DNA of 64,000 nucleotides from Stomoxys calcitrans (taxonomy: Eukaryota; Arthropoda; Insecta; Diptera; Muscidae): the NCBI RefSeq assembly GCF_963082655.1, contig NC_081553.1, positions 127,625,736 to 127,689,735 of the forward strand, read 5' to 3'. Positions 11,804 to 23,187 of this stretch are shown here, in pieces. Positions within the stretch are counted from its first letter, which is position 1. Each line of letters opens with the position of its first letter. A model generated the notes under the pieces. It was given only the letters and a program-made list of their open reading frames with translations, had not been told where the DNA came from and made no database searches. A program made the translations under genes and the position numbers.

Positions 11804-12268
11804 AATATGGGAGCTATATCTGGGTATAGACCGATTTTAACCGTTGACCGACTTGCACCGTACACAGCACAGTTGTTGGAAGTCATACTAAAACAGTATG
11901 TGCAAACTTTCAGCCAAATCGGACAAAAATTGCGGCTTCCAGGGGCTCAAGAAGTCAAATCGGGAGATCGGTTTATATGGGAGCTATATCCAAATCTGAA
12001 CCGATATGGCCCATTTGCAATTCCCAACGACTTACATCAATATTAAGTATCTGTGCAAAATTTCAAGCTTCTAAATTTACGCGTTCCACCGCTATCGCGA
12101 TTTCGGCAGACGGATGGACGGACGGACTGACGGACATGGCTACTTCGACTCAGAATGTCGAGACGATCAAGAATATACATACTCTATGAGGTCCTAGGTC
12201 AACATTTCGAGGTGTTACAAACGGAATGACTAGATTAGTATACCCCATCCTATGGTGGGTACAAAAAT
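11804..12268 (-). mobile_element. HINE family A2 subtype, 5' portion
   Basis: Similar to family A but with a distinct block before the microsatellite ('gttccaccgctatcgcgatt') and a different core flank ('gaggtcctaggtcaacattt'). The same subtype, complete and on the other strand, is at 27333-27960. It ends tatggtgggtacaaaaat. Confidence 0.75.
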
Positions 12269-12823
12269 GAGCTGAAATATTGAAGTGTTTCGTTTAAATG
12301 AAGTTTTATCCAGCAATACGCTTAAAACTACCTGGCAATATGATGGATTCCTTGGGCTATTACTTGTACACTTAAATTGTTTATTCATACGTATTTTCTA
12401 GCGCTTACTTTTGTTTCGCCTTATTCCCTTTTCGTTTTCTGCAGTTAACATTTATTTAGGATTACGTTCAGAAATTTTAAAATTTTTTGCCCAAGGAAAA
12501 TCTTGACTTGACACAATATTTTTGTTTCCCTCCGCCGCGTTTGCTTATGCTGTGATTTTTTATGTTATTGTTCATTCAACTCGAATTATTCATTAGGGTG
12601 CTTAGACGGATATTAGCATTAACCTTTGAGCAAAAGTGTGGACGTCACACTTCAAGCTTTGCTTGCTTACACTAACACTTCACCAAAGCGTTGGGAAGGA
12701 GGTATACAATAATGGGACGAATGAACGAACTTACGCCATATACTTGTGATTGCTCATAATTATTCTCCATGAAAAGTTATCATTTGCCAATACGCTTACT
12801 TTTCTGCGCCTTAAGGTATGTTG
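12269..12823. other. Unique stretch, no gene seen
   Basis: AT-rich sequence without a recognisable frame or repeat family. Confidence 0.45.
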
Positions 12824-13913
12824 AACAAGTAAAAGCGTGCTAAGTTCGGCCGGGCCGCATCTTATATACCCTCCACCATGGATCGCATTTGTCGAGTTCT
12901 CTTCCCGGCATCTCTTCTTAGGCAAAAAACGATATAAGAGAAGATTTGCTCTGCTATTAGAGCGATAGAAAGATATGGTCAGGCTTGGACCACAATTACG
13001 GCTAATTTGAATAAGAATTGCGCCCTTTGAGGGCTCAAAAAGTAAAATAGAGAGATCGATTTATATGGGAGCTGTATCGGGCGATAGACCGATTCAGACC
13101 ATAATAAACACGTATGTTGATGGTCATGAGAGGATCCCTCGTACAAAATTTCAGACAAATCGGATAATAATTGCGACCTCTAGAGGCCCAAGAAGTCAAG
13201 ATCCCAGATCTGTTTATATGGCAGCTATATCAGGTTATAAACCGATTTGAACCTTATTTGAAAGTAAAAATAAAATACGTCATGCAAAATTTCAGCCAAA
13301 TCGGATAAGAAGTGCGCCCTCTAGAAGCTCAAGAAGTCAAGTCCCCCGATCTGTTTATATGACAGCCATATCAGGTTATGAACCGAATTGAACCATACCT
13401 GGCATAGTTGTTGGATATCATAACAAAATACTTCGTGCAAAAATTCATTCAAATCGGATACGAGTTCTGCCCTCCAGAGGCTCAAGAAGTCAAGACCCAA
13501 GATCGGTTTATATGACAGCTATATCAGGTTATAGACCGATTTGAACTATTCCTAACACAGTTGTTGGAAGTCATAATTAAACACCTCGTGCAAAATTTCA
13601 GCCAAATCGGATAAGAATTGCGCACTCTAGAGGCTCAAGAAGTGAAGACCCAAGATCGGTTTATATGGCAGCTATATCAAAACATGGACGGATATGGCCT
13701 ATTTAAAATACCAACCGACCTACATTAATAGGAAGCCCAATTGTGCAAAATTTCAAGCGGCTAGCTTTACTCCTTCGAAAGTTAGCGTGCTTTCGACTGA
13801 CAAACGGACGGACAGACGGACGGACATGGCTAGGTCGACATAAAATATATACTTTATGGGGTCTCAGGCGAATATTTCGAGCAGTAACAAACAGAATGAC
13901 GAAATTAGTATAC
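12824..13913 (-). mobile_element. HINE family A, nearly full
   Basis: It has acaagtaaaagcgtgctaag, the intact palindrome ttcggccgggccg, subterminal repeat, about five tandem units, the microsatellite (gacggacagacggacggac near 13806), and the core up to 'gacgaaattagtatac'. The last ~30 bases of the 5' end, with the GGAGGGTATA motif, are missing. Confidence 0.85.
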
Positions 13914-14144
13914 ACAAAAATGTTCAACCAATAGTGTTGAAAATGTTAACGAAATTTAATGGCTCTGGCACTATATTGATTAAATTCATATAAATTGGTG
14001 CATATAAAAATTCATGAGCATTGTTAAAGTCTTTGAAAATTGGGAAAAATGGTAAATTCTGTATAATTGGGAATGCTCAATATTAGGCATAGACAACGAC
14101 TTTAAACAGCGTTATGGTAAAAGAAGCCTAAAGGAAATTTTCCC

Positions 14145-14335
14145 GCATAACTACAAAGGAGGCGGTCTTACTGGCGCCGCCTGCATACGGTTGTACATAA
14201 GATAGAAGAATCCTTCAATGCCAAAGAGTACATGTTGGCGGCTGAATTGACATCGTGGCGGCTTTTAAAAATGTGTGATACTGATGTAGTCCTTAGATCA
14301 GTAACGGGTGGGTCGAGTCAGGAGACTGGAGAAAA
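14145..14335 (+). pseudogene. Non-LTR RT fragment with the first catalytic box
   Basis: Translation gives LHTVVHKIEESFNAKEYMLAA, and after a one-base shift IDIVAAFKNV, then TDVVLRSVTGGSSQ. The second piece matches the RT box usually read LDIxGAFxNV in R1/I-type elements, with its aspartate retained. The frame is broken inside the motif. With the RNase H scrap at 14700-14860 it suggests one decayed plus-strand LINE. Confidence 0.55.
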
Positions 14336-14699
14336 AAATCACAGAGAAAACAAAAACATATATGCAGATCAAAAGTAAAAGTGCTATTACACGACATGTG
14401 CTTTGCATATGCGCTGTCACTTTCTATATCCAGAAGACTTTCCTTTAATTGGCAATGACTAGCTTTCCAAGCGGCTCGATCTTCTGCGATGTTAGTATCG
14501 ATAAAGTCATCGATATTTTACCAGCTCAGGCGATGAGAAAGTTAAGGTCAAGTTATACCATACCGGAATAATGGAGGCGACTAAATGAAACCTGACTGGA
14601 TGGGAAGAGTTTTCGGATTGGATACCTAAGACAGTACTTAAGGTCGACTGCGAGACACTGACGAACGTAACTCTCTTGTTTTGTCATTTGGTAGTTCAT

Positions 14700-14870
14700 G
14701 CTACATGAATGGCTTAAAGATAGAGGGGAGAACAAGTCTAAACGGCTACACTGGAAACGAGTTCTGGTTTCGCCTGCGTGAACATAACACGGTCCTGCGG
14801 GCGAAATTCCAGGCTATCACGGAATGCTTGATGAACAGCAATTTGAACATTTAGCAGGTAAGGGTCACCT
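14700..14870 (+). pseudogene. LINE RNase H fragment
   Basis: Translation from about 14710 reads GLKIEGRTSLNGY, then NEFWFRLREHNTVLRAKFQA. This resembles the N-terminal half of a retrotransposon RNase H (DGSK...GxG...LxAExxA). In this family the residue read here as K in RAKFQA is normally the catalytic glutamate, so the copy is likely dead. It is followed by a HINE fragment. Confidence 0.55.
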
Positions 14871-14924
14871 GCAGTGTTGCCGTGGGTTGGTAGACTGACC
14901 TAAATTTTTTGTTGGTTTTCCCAT

Positions 14925-15092
14925 AAAAGCCGATAGCTGTAGAGTGATTCCAGCAAACAGACAAACGGACATGTCTAGATTGCCAATGAATATTACGACG
15001 ATCTAGTACATATACTGCTATATAGGGATGGATATTTATCATTTGATGTATTGCAAATAGAATAGCAAAATAACCAACTTCTCGATGGTGGC
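14925..15092 (-). mobile_element. HINE family B, 5' end fragment
   Basis: Contains 'gctgtagagtgattccagca', the short microsatellite (gacaaacggac), a degraded core ('gatctagtacatatactgc') and 'tgatgtattgcaaatagaat'. It matches the family B 5' end in order but is diverged and short. Confidence 0.65.
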
Positions 15093-15574
15093 TAAAAAGA
15101 CATATACCGCATTTTTAGTTTATAGAACATTTGGTAGGTTTTTGGTCGGGTTTGGAAGGATTTTTCCTAAATTTTGGTAGAAAATAATTTTCTCAAGTAG
15201 CAACACTGGTTATCAGTACGTTAGGGTAAAGAACGTTGAGTGTGGCAAATTCTGTATAATTTCGTTGATGGGCCATAGCGGAGTAAGAGAAAGTGAATCC
15301 GGCACGGGATAGCTGTCAGCACCACACAGACCGGAACATTGAGGTATGTCCTGTATGATGTTCATTGTTATCCCGAAAAGCTTAGCTGCGAGCTCCCGTG
15401 TGCGTCTTCAGGTTGCGGATAGTGAAATGCTCCATACGGAGTAGCTGCAACGGCAGTCGCAGGAGGTCAGCGGTGACGAGCGGAGAGTCTCTATGAGAGG
15501 TCGGGTGGCACAGGCTCTTGCACAAATATTGAGTGCCTATGATGCTTGATATGACAAGGCGAGTTATTGGCGCC
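15093..15574. other. Unassigned stretch, locally GC-rich
   Basis: Between 15240 and 15545 the sequence is more GC-rich than its flanks ('gagctcccgtgtgcgtcttc', 'aggtcgggtggcacaggctc'). I could not assign it to a protein or a family present elsewhere in the window. It may be a fragment of another repeat or of a transposon not otherwise seen here. Confidence 0.35.
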
Positions 15575-16505
15575 TTTAAATAACCAATCACGCCTTTTAT
15601 TGGGCCAAAACTTTAAATCGAGATATCGGTCTATATGACAGGAATATCCAAATCTGGACCGATATGTGCCATATTGCAGAAGTATATCGAGGAGCTTAAC
15701 ATAACCCACTGTCCCAAATTTTGGCGACATCGGTCAATAAATGCGCCTTTTATGGGTCCAAAACCTCAAATCGAGAGATTGGTCTATATGGCAGCTATAT
15801 CGAAATCTGGACCGATCTGAGCCAAATTGAAGAAGAATATCAAAGGGCTTTTCATAACTCACTGGGCCATACACAACTCCCTGTCCCAAGTTTTGGCGAC
15901 ATCGGACAATAAATGCGCCTTTTATGGGTCCAAAACCTCAAATCGAGATATCGGTCTATATGGCAGCTATATCCAAATCTGGACCGATCTTGGCCAAATT
16001 GAAGAAGAATATCAAAGGGCTTTTCATAACTCACTGTCCCAAATTTCAGCAAATTTAGATAATAAATGTGGCTTTTATGGGCCTTATACCCTAAATCGGC
16101 GGATCGGCCTATATGGCAGCTATATTCAAATCTGGACCGATCAGGGCCAAATTGAAGAATGATATCGAGGGACCTAACATAACTCACTGTCCCAAATTTC
16201 AGCAAAATCGCATAATATGGCTTTTATGGGCTTAAGACCCTAAATCGGCGGATCGATCTGGGAGCTATATCAAGATAGAGTCCGATATGGCCCATCTTCG
16301 AACTTAACCTGCTTATGGACTAAAAAATAATCTGTGCAAAATTTCAGATCAATATCCCAATTTTTATAGACTGTAGCGTGATTTCAACAGACAGACGGAC
16401 ATGGCTGGATCGTTTTAGATTTTTACGCTCATCAAGAATATATATACTTTGTAGGGTCGGAAATGGATATTTCGATGTGTTGCAAATGGAATGGCAAAAT
16501 GAATT
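15575..16505 (-). mobile_element. HINE family B, tandem units and 5' end
   Basis: Four or more units with 'ggtctatatggcagctatat' at ~155-bp spacing. It then has 'gactgtagcgtgatttcaac', a short GACAGACGGAC microsatellite, the core (atcaagaatatatatacttt at 16432) and 'ttcgatgtgttgcaaatgga'. The 3' palindrome and the final GGTGGGTATA are missing. Confidence 0.8.
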
Positions 16506-18079
16506 TAAAAATAAAATCCATACGAATACTTCATACACATTTTAAATTTCAGTGTCAGCTTAAATTATACATAAAGTCGGTCAACAAAATTACGTATAGT
16601 TTTCATCCCAAAAATAGATGTAAATCACAAAATACGCCCGAGCTCAATGTTTACAAACGAGAATGAAATGTGAATGAAATGCAAAGTTGTAATCCAATTG
16701 GAAAAGAAGCATTCAGTTCAATACAGGACTATTCAGTTTGTTCGACAGATGCACTTCGCACAGAGAGTAAAATAAAGGACGACCATTTTTTATGTCATCT
16801 GCACATGCAGAAGGGACAACAGTTATAAAAAAAAATATTCAAAAAGGCAAATTGTGATGCAACTTCAATTCAAACCTGACCTTAGTAACCAGCATCAGAC
16901 TCATACAAAGGGACATTTATGCATCAGACCTTAAAAATGGCAAACACCAAACATTGGCAACGAAATGACGCAGGAAACAAGCATAAAATCCTAACCATAC
17001 ACATCTACTTGTATCATGACGTTCCACAAGCACACGTTGTTTCTTGCTTCATGCTCAGTTCAGTTGCAACAATAGTGGCAGCAACAAACAACAACAAAAC
17101 GTATAGCTAATACAATACGACTATTCATCCATTCACCTTCAAGTGTCCGCATGAACTAAAATGCCTTTACAGGCGCACACACATACACACACAGGCAAGT
17201 ATTTACTACGCCAAACTCTCATTGGGAAGCGCAAATACACAACAAGTCCTGTTATACCCATTTGAACCACTCGTTGATTCAACAGTTTCCTTCCTCCCTT
17301 GCTTTTGTACAAACAAACACACCATGTACTTCCTGACTCCTTAATGTCATCCTTTTTTTTTTGCTTTCTAACCCCACGCGCAAACAAAAGTAAGTCTCAA
17401 AACACACGATTTTGGGTTATGTTTGCGAGAGCTTTCATAGAGCGTGAAACCTACATTTTAAAGTAATGCCCCAACATAACAAGATAGTCTTACTTTATGG
17501 GCTCAGAGAATCTGAATATTCTCTCTCTCTCTCTCTCTCACTCTCTCTATTTTAGACAACATTAAGAGAAAAGGTTAATTATTCTCTCTGTCATGGATCC
17601 TGTTGCTTGAAGAAAATTGCCCTTCAATTGAGAAATTCCACCTTTGCAGGACTACCCCAAAAAGAGATGGAGAGGGAGAGAGGAATAGAACAGACACAAA
17701 AAATAGATAGAGAGTAGAAAGAATAAATACAGGGATTTTTTCCCCTTTTCAAAGTTTCGTTAAATTTCCTGCAAATATTGGGATATTTTCTGTAGTAGCA
17801 GATTCCCCTTTTTGTGTTGTCTGCACAATACTTGTTTCCCCAAGACATTGTTTTCCTATGCAAGGAGCAACAATATAATGTTCCCGCTCTTTAAAAAATT
17901 GTTGAGATTTTTATAAAGGAGAACAACTTTTAAGGATATTTTCTCTTTCATATATTAAAAGAGATTGGTTGACTTGCACTTTATGCTAAAAAATAGATTT
18001 TATAAGATATGCTTGCCATTTAACGAATATCATAGGAGTAAAATAGGAAAAACCATATATTAGAAATCATCCTCCAATA
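16506..18079. other. Unique stretch with simple repeats, no gene seen
   Basis: No coherent coding frame. Simple repeats include a CA-rich run near 17166-17192 and a (CT)n microsatellite at 17520-17547. This is one of the longest unique blocks and could be intronic DNA. Confidence 0.5.
17520..17547. repeat. (CT)n microsatellite
   Basis: A run of CT dinucleotides about 28 bp long with one interrupting base, in unique sequence. Confidence 0.9.
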
Positions 18080-19134
18080 TAACAAGTAAAAGTGTGCTAA
18101 GCCAGGCCAAATCTTATATACCCTCCACCATGGATAGCATTTGTCAAGTTCTTTGATTGACTTTTTCAAATATATATTAGCTATACCAAGTTATTGACCG
18201 ATATGGACCATACTTGTAAAGGCTGTTAGAAGTCATTGAAAAATACCACCTCCACATAATCAGGCAAATCGAGTAATAATTGCGCCCCCAGAGGCTCAGA
18301 AAGTCAAATTGGGAATTCGGTTTATGTGGCAGCTATATCAGATTGTCAACCGATTGAGGTTTTTGTTGGAAGTTGGAAGTCACCCAAAACGACATATGCA
18401 AAATTTCAGCCAAATTGGATAAGAATTGCGCCCTCTAGAAGCCCAAGGCCACCGTAGCGCAGAGGTTAGCAAGTCCGCCTATGACGCTGAAAGCCCAGCG
18501 GTGGTTTTCCCATCCTAATGCTGGCAACATTTGTGAGGTACTATGCCATGTAAAACTTCTCTCCAAAGAGGTGTCGCTCTGCGGCACGCCGTTCGGACTC
18601 GGCTATAAAAAGGAGGTCCCTTATCATTGAGCTTAAACTTGAATCGAACGGCACTCATTGATATGTAAGAAGATTGCCCCTGTTCCTTAGTGGAATGTTC
18701 ATGGGCAAAATTTGCAATTAGAAGCCCAAGAAATCTAATAAGGATATCGGTTTATACGGCGGCTGTACCAGGTTATGTACTGATTCAGACCATATTTGGC
18801 ACGCATGTTGAAGGTCATAGGGGAAGTCGTTGTTTTTTCAGCTAAATCGAAAACATTTGTGTCCTCTATAGGCTCGAGAAGAATAATTGGGAAATCATTT
18901 TATACGGGAGTTATATCTGTTTGCGAACCGATTTAGACTATACTTCGCATAGTTGTTGGAAGTCAAAAGAAAAAACTTCATTCAAGATCTAAGATCGGAT
19001 TATGTGGCAGCTATATCAAAACATGGACCGATATGGCCTATTCACAATCGCAACAACCTACACTGATAGGAAGTATGTCTGCAAAATTTAAAGTGCCAAA
19101 CTTGATTTCCGTGATTTCCGCAGACAGACGGACA
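18080..19134 (-). mobile_element. HINE family A interrupted by a SINE
   Basis: Starts acaagtaaaagtgtgctaag with a reduced palindrome (ccaggcc), then ccctccaccatgg and tandem units. A SINE sits at 18448-18718. Units resume to 'tccgcagacagacggacagg' at about 19120-19135, where a transposase relic begins in place of the core. Confidence 0.8.
18448..18718 (+). mobile_element. tRNA-derived SINE (family 1) with 12-bp target duplication
   Basis: The tRNA-like head is gccaccgtagcgcagaggtt (box A region). The body includes 'gtgtcgctctgcggcacgcc' and 'gttcggactcggctataaaa', and the tail 'ggcaaaatttgcaatt'. The host HINE sequence tagaagcccaag occurs immediately before (18436-18447) and after (18719-18730), a clear target-site duplication. 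The box B region (normally ggttcgaatcc) is altered here to 'agcggtggttttccc'. Other copies: 31580, 45004, 45727, 48885, 56783 and 61290. Confidence 0.9.
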
Positions 19135-19625
19135 GGCGTATAAACGTTCGATATTCGTACGAAGTTCATCAATCGTCGCTGGCATGTTGGGATAGACCAT
19201 AGACTTGATACAGCCCCTCAGGAAATAGTCTAACGGCATCAAATCGCACGACCGAGGCGGCCAATCGACTGGACCAATCCGAGAGATAATGTTCTCCAAA
19301 TTTAGTTTCCGAAAAATTGATTTTGACTTTCGCTGTGTGGGTTGTGGCGCCGTCCTGTTGGAACCACATGTCCTCCAAGTCCATATTATCCAATTGGGCC
19401 CAAAAATATTCTGTTACTATTGAACGGTAGCGATTCCCATTCACAGTAACGTGCCAGTCTTGATCATCATGGAAGGAGTACGGCCCAATGACGCCGCCGG
19501 CCCATAAACAGCACTCAACCGTATTTTTTTCGAGTTGCAATAATGACTCATGGAGTAAGTGTTGTTTGCTTTCTGACCAATAACGCATATTTTGCTTATG
19601 ACGAAGCCATTCAGCCAGAAATGGT
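19130..19625 (-). pseudogene. Tc1/mariner-superfamily transposase relic (catalytic C-terminal half)
   Basis: On the minus strand from 19625 the translation includes RYWSESKQHLLHESL, WAGGVIGPYSFHDD, then EDMWFQQDGATTHTA (second catalytic Asp). A one-base frameshift near 19282 follows, and then GPVDWPPRSCDLMPLDYFL (third acidic position) and PATIDELRTNIER. About 35-36 residues separate the two aspartates, typical of the IS630/Tc1/mariner group. The DNA-binding N-terminus, first Asp and terminal repeats are not present. It is joined to a truncated HINE at the low end. Confidence 0.85.
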
Positions 19626-19920
19626 AGGACGTCGTTTGCTGTCCCTACCGGTCTACTTTTGTAGCGACTCTGATGAAACCCCTGGATTTGATTTAACTGA
19701 CGAGAAATTTAGCCTAAACGAGATAACGTCCGATAATGGATTAAGGCTAATATATTTATTTCGGAAGAAGTAACTGCAGCAAAAAGTGTCGTAAAAGAAT
19801 CAGTGAATGTAAGTCCATCAGTAAAAGGAGATAAGAAATCTATTTTTTCTATCAACGACCACAACTTTGAAATAGTAAGCCACTTTATCTACCAAAACAA
19901 ATGACATCAGTTTTTAAATA
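19626..19920. other. Unassigned stretch
   Basis: A short plus-strand frame (to 19773; SDSDETPGFDLTDEKFSL) is open but not recognised. It crosses the transposase relic in the other direction and may be a chance frame or a fragment of the LINE that follows. Confidence 0.3.
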
Positions 19921-20215
19921 AATTGAAGAACAATATCGGCAAACAGATGCTGCTTTGGATTGAGCAAGCAGCTAAGACAGCCAACTCTAGACAGACGAAA
20001 ATTAAACTTTACAAGACACTGATACAATTCGTTTTGTTACATGGGTACTTGTCAAAACAGACGAGGCAGTGCTTGGAGTGTTTGAGAGAAAGATTTTTCA
20101 TAAAATGTATCTACCAGTTTGCATTGATTATGGTTATCGGTGTAGTATGAACCACAAAATGTATGAGCTGTGTGACGATAACATCTCGATTGTCATATCT
20201 GAGTGAGGAGTTCCC
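19921..20215 (+). pseudogene. Non-LTR RT C-terminal (thumb) fragment
   Basis: Translation reads SRQTKIKLYKTLIQFVLLHG, then ECLRERFFIKCIYQF. After a shift comes MYELCDD. This resembles the post-palm region of LINE RTs of the type TKxxLYKTLIxPVLxYG...FERKxLRxIYGP...LYxDxxI. It is short, frame-broken and isolated. Confidence 0.6.
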
Positions 20216-20398
20216 TGGAGACCTAATTTGCTATAACGCCAACACTTTTCAGCTATTGATCTGAGCGGTACAACATTTGGTGTCTGACCATTTGAAAAAA
20301 ATGAAAAATTGTTAACACAAAAATATATATACACATAAAAATAGTGTAGTGTTTTGTTTTTTAACGTGAAAGTTTTTTTTGTGTTGATGCTTAGTAAA

Positions 20399-21887
20399 AC
20401 AAGTAAAAAGGTGTTAAGTTCGGCCGGGCCGAACTTTGGATACCCACCACCACGGGTATATATGTAAACCATCTTTCATCAAAATTGGGTGAAAATTTCA
20501 TACCTTATGTCCCATATCATTTATATCATACCATATACTAATAAGTACACTAGCTATATCTAAAAATAAACCGATTTGAACTATATACGACACGGATGTC
20601 GAAAAGCCTAACATAAGTTACTGTGTCAAATTTCAGTGGAATCGGATTATAAATGCGCCTTTTATGGGGCCAAGACTTTAAATCGAGATATCGGTCTACA
20701 TGGCAGCTATATCCAAATCTGGACCGATTTGGGCCAAGTTGCATTAAAATGTCGAAGAGCCTAACGTAAAGCACTGACCCAAATTTCGGCGAAATCGGAC
20801 AATAAATGCCTCTTTTATGGTCGTAAAACCTTAAATCGAGAAATCGGTCTATATGGCAGCTATATTCAAATCTGGACCGATCTGGGCAAAATTAAAGAAG
20901 GACGTCGAAGAGCCTAATCAAACTCACTGTCTCAAATTTCAGCGACATCGGACAATAAATGCGTCTTTTATGGCCCCAAAACCTAAAACCTAGATATCGG
21001 TTTATATGACAGCTATATCCAAATCTGATCCGATCTGTACTATATTGCAGAAGTATGTCAAGGGGCTTTACTAAACTCCCTGTCCCAAATTTTGGCGACA
21101 TCGGACAATAAATGAGTATTTTATGGGTCCAAAACCATAAATCAAGAAATCGTTCTATATGGCAGCTATACCCAAATCTGGACCGATCTGAGCCAAATTG
21201 ACAAAGGATATCGATGGGCCTTCCACAATTCACTGTCCCGAATTTCATCAAAATCGAATAATAAATGTGGCTTTTGTGGGCCTAAGACCCTAAACCGGAG
21301 GATCGGTCTATGTGGCAGCTATATCCAAATCTGAACCGATCTGGGCCAAATTAACGAAGGAAGTTGAAAGGCCTAACAAAAATCACTGTCCCAAATTTCG
21401 GCAAAATCGGATATTAAATGTGGCTTTTATGGGCCTTAGACCCTAAATCGGAGGATCGGTCTATATGGTAGCTATATCCAAATCTGGGCCGATCTGAGCC
21501 AAATTGACGAAGGATGTCGAAGGGCCTAACACAACTCACTGTCCCAAATTTCAGCAAAATCGGATAATAAATGTGGCTTTTATAGGCCTAAGACCCTAGA
21601 TCGGCGGATCGGTCTATATGGGGGCTATATCAAGATATAGTGCGATAAAGCCCATCTTCGAAATTAACCTGCTTATGGACAAAAAAAGAATCTGTGCAAA
21701 ATTTCAGCTCAATATCTCTATTTTTAAAGACTGTAGCGTGATTTCAACAGACAGACGGACGGACATGTCTAGATCGTCTTAGATTTCTACGCTGATCAAG
21801 AATATATATACTTTATAGGGTCGATGTGTTGCAAACGGAATGACAAAATAAATATACCCCCATCCTGCGGTGGTGGGTATAAAAAGA
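20399..21887 (-). mobile_element. HINE family B, full length (~1.49 kb)
   Basis: It has acaagtaaaaaggtgttaag, the perfect palindrome ttcggccgggccgaa, then ggatacccaccacc. About eight tandem units follow; the last three are spaced exactly 153 bp ('gatcggtcta' at 21301, 21454, 21607). Next are 'gactgtagcgtgatttcaac', a microsatellite, the core near 21795 and the end gcggtggtgggtataaaaag. The best complete family B copy in the window. Confidence 0.9.
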
Positions 21888-21897
21888 AAGAATAATA

Positions 21898-22176
21898 ACA
21901 AGTAAAAAGGCATAAGGTTCCGCCGGGTCGAACTTTGGATACCCATCACCTCGGGTATAAAACACAATCCGGTGAAAATTGGATAACTTAAGCACCCAAA
22001 TTCGGCACGGACATTGAGTGGTCTAATATATATGTCACTATTCAATTTTGTAGAATAAAATATTGGTCTTTTTGGCTAACATACCCAATTATAAATCGAT
22101 CTGAACCATATTAAGGTCGGATATCGTAAAGCTCAGAAAAACTCACTGTTTAAATTTCAGCGAAATAGGGTAATAA
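21898..22176 (-). mobile_element. HINE family B, 3' end only
   Basis: It begins acaagtaaaaaggcataagg with the palindrome altered (ttccgccgggtcgaa) and 'ggatacccatcacctcggg'. It runs into the first unit and is cut at 'aaatagggtaataaaa' by a family C terminus. It lies about 10 bp after the previous full B copy. Confidence 0.8.
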
Positions 22177-23187
22177 AACCAGTAAGGAAAGGCAAAAGTC
22201 GGGCGGTGCCGACTATATAATACCCTACACCACCTAGTGCATGCAGTACCTTTTATATGTAGAACTATTCTCGAAATCTGGTCAGACTTTAATTTGGATA
22301 CCAATTGAAGTAGCAATTTAGGACCTTGTAAGATTTTCCTACCATAGGACAAAAGATTTGGATTTCACATCTTTAAAAGGCCATATCGGAGAAAAGATTA
22401 TATAGGAGTTATATTGATGGTGGTTTTTAATGCCTTAAAGTCCATATCGGATGAAATATACACATTGGAGCTATATCTAAATTGGGACTGATTTTTATGA
22501 AATATTGCACATACATTGAGACTTCACAAAAACGTCTCCACGCCAAATTTGGTAAAGATCGGACCAAAATTGTGGCTTCTACAGCTTTAATAGTTCAAAA
22601 CGGATGAAAGATATATATGGGAGCTATATCTAAATCTGAACCGATTTTTATGAAATTTTGCACTCATATGAAGACGTCAAATGAAGCACCTCATGCAAAA
22701 TTTTCTAAAGATCGGTCCAAAATTGTGGCTTTTATAGCCTTAAAAAGCTAAATCGGATGAAAGATATATATGGGAGCTATATCTAAATCTGAACCGATTT
22801 TTATAAAATATTGCACATACATTGAGACTTCACAAAAACGTTTCCACGCCAAATTTGGTAAAGAAATTGTGGCTTCTACAGCTTTAATAGTTCAAAACGG
22901 ATGAAAGATATATATGGGAGCTATATCCAAATCTGAACCGATTTTTATGACATTTTTAAATGTCATTTTTAAATGTTGGCACGATAAACAGTCCGTGCCA
23001 ATTTTTGTGCAGATCGGTTGAAAATTGTAGATACTACGGCCATTTAAGTGCAAATCGGGCGAAACATATATATGGGAGCTATATCTAAATCTGGACCGAG
23101 TTTTATGAAATTTTGCACACATGTGGAGACGTCAAACAAAACACCCCATGCCAAATTTTGTGAAGATCGGACGAAAATTGTAGGTCC
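22177..23187 (-). mobile_element. HINE family C, 3' end and tandem units
   Basis: Starts aaccagtaaggaaaggcaaa and the palindrome agtcgggcggtgccgact, then ataccctacacc. Units with 'ggatgaaagatatatatggg' are spaced 153 bp (22601, 22754) and then 144 bp. The 5' end is missing; it is joined to a family A fragment at 'tcctacatgg/ttcccacc'. Confidence 0.82.

Noticed and set aside
15382..15591. Minus-strand 69-codon frame in the GC-rich block as a protein fragment
   Set aside because: The translation (HPTSHRDSPLVTADLLRLPL) matches no family I can name, and its neighbourhood is repeat debris.
19543..19773. The plus-strand 76-codon frame as a gene
   Set aside because: Its first third is the antisense of a transposase relic and the rest has no recognised content.
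21779..22045. A regularly spaced repeat array as CRISPR
   Set aside because: The repeats are 153-bp units of transposable elements in a fly genome, with no short direct repeats and spacers.
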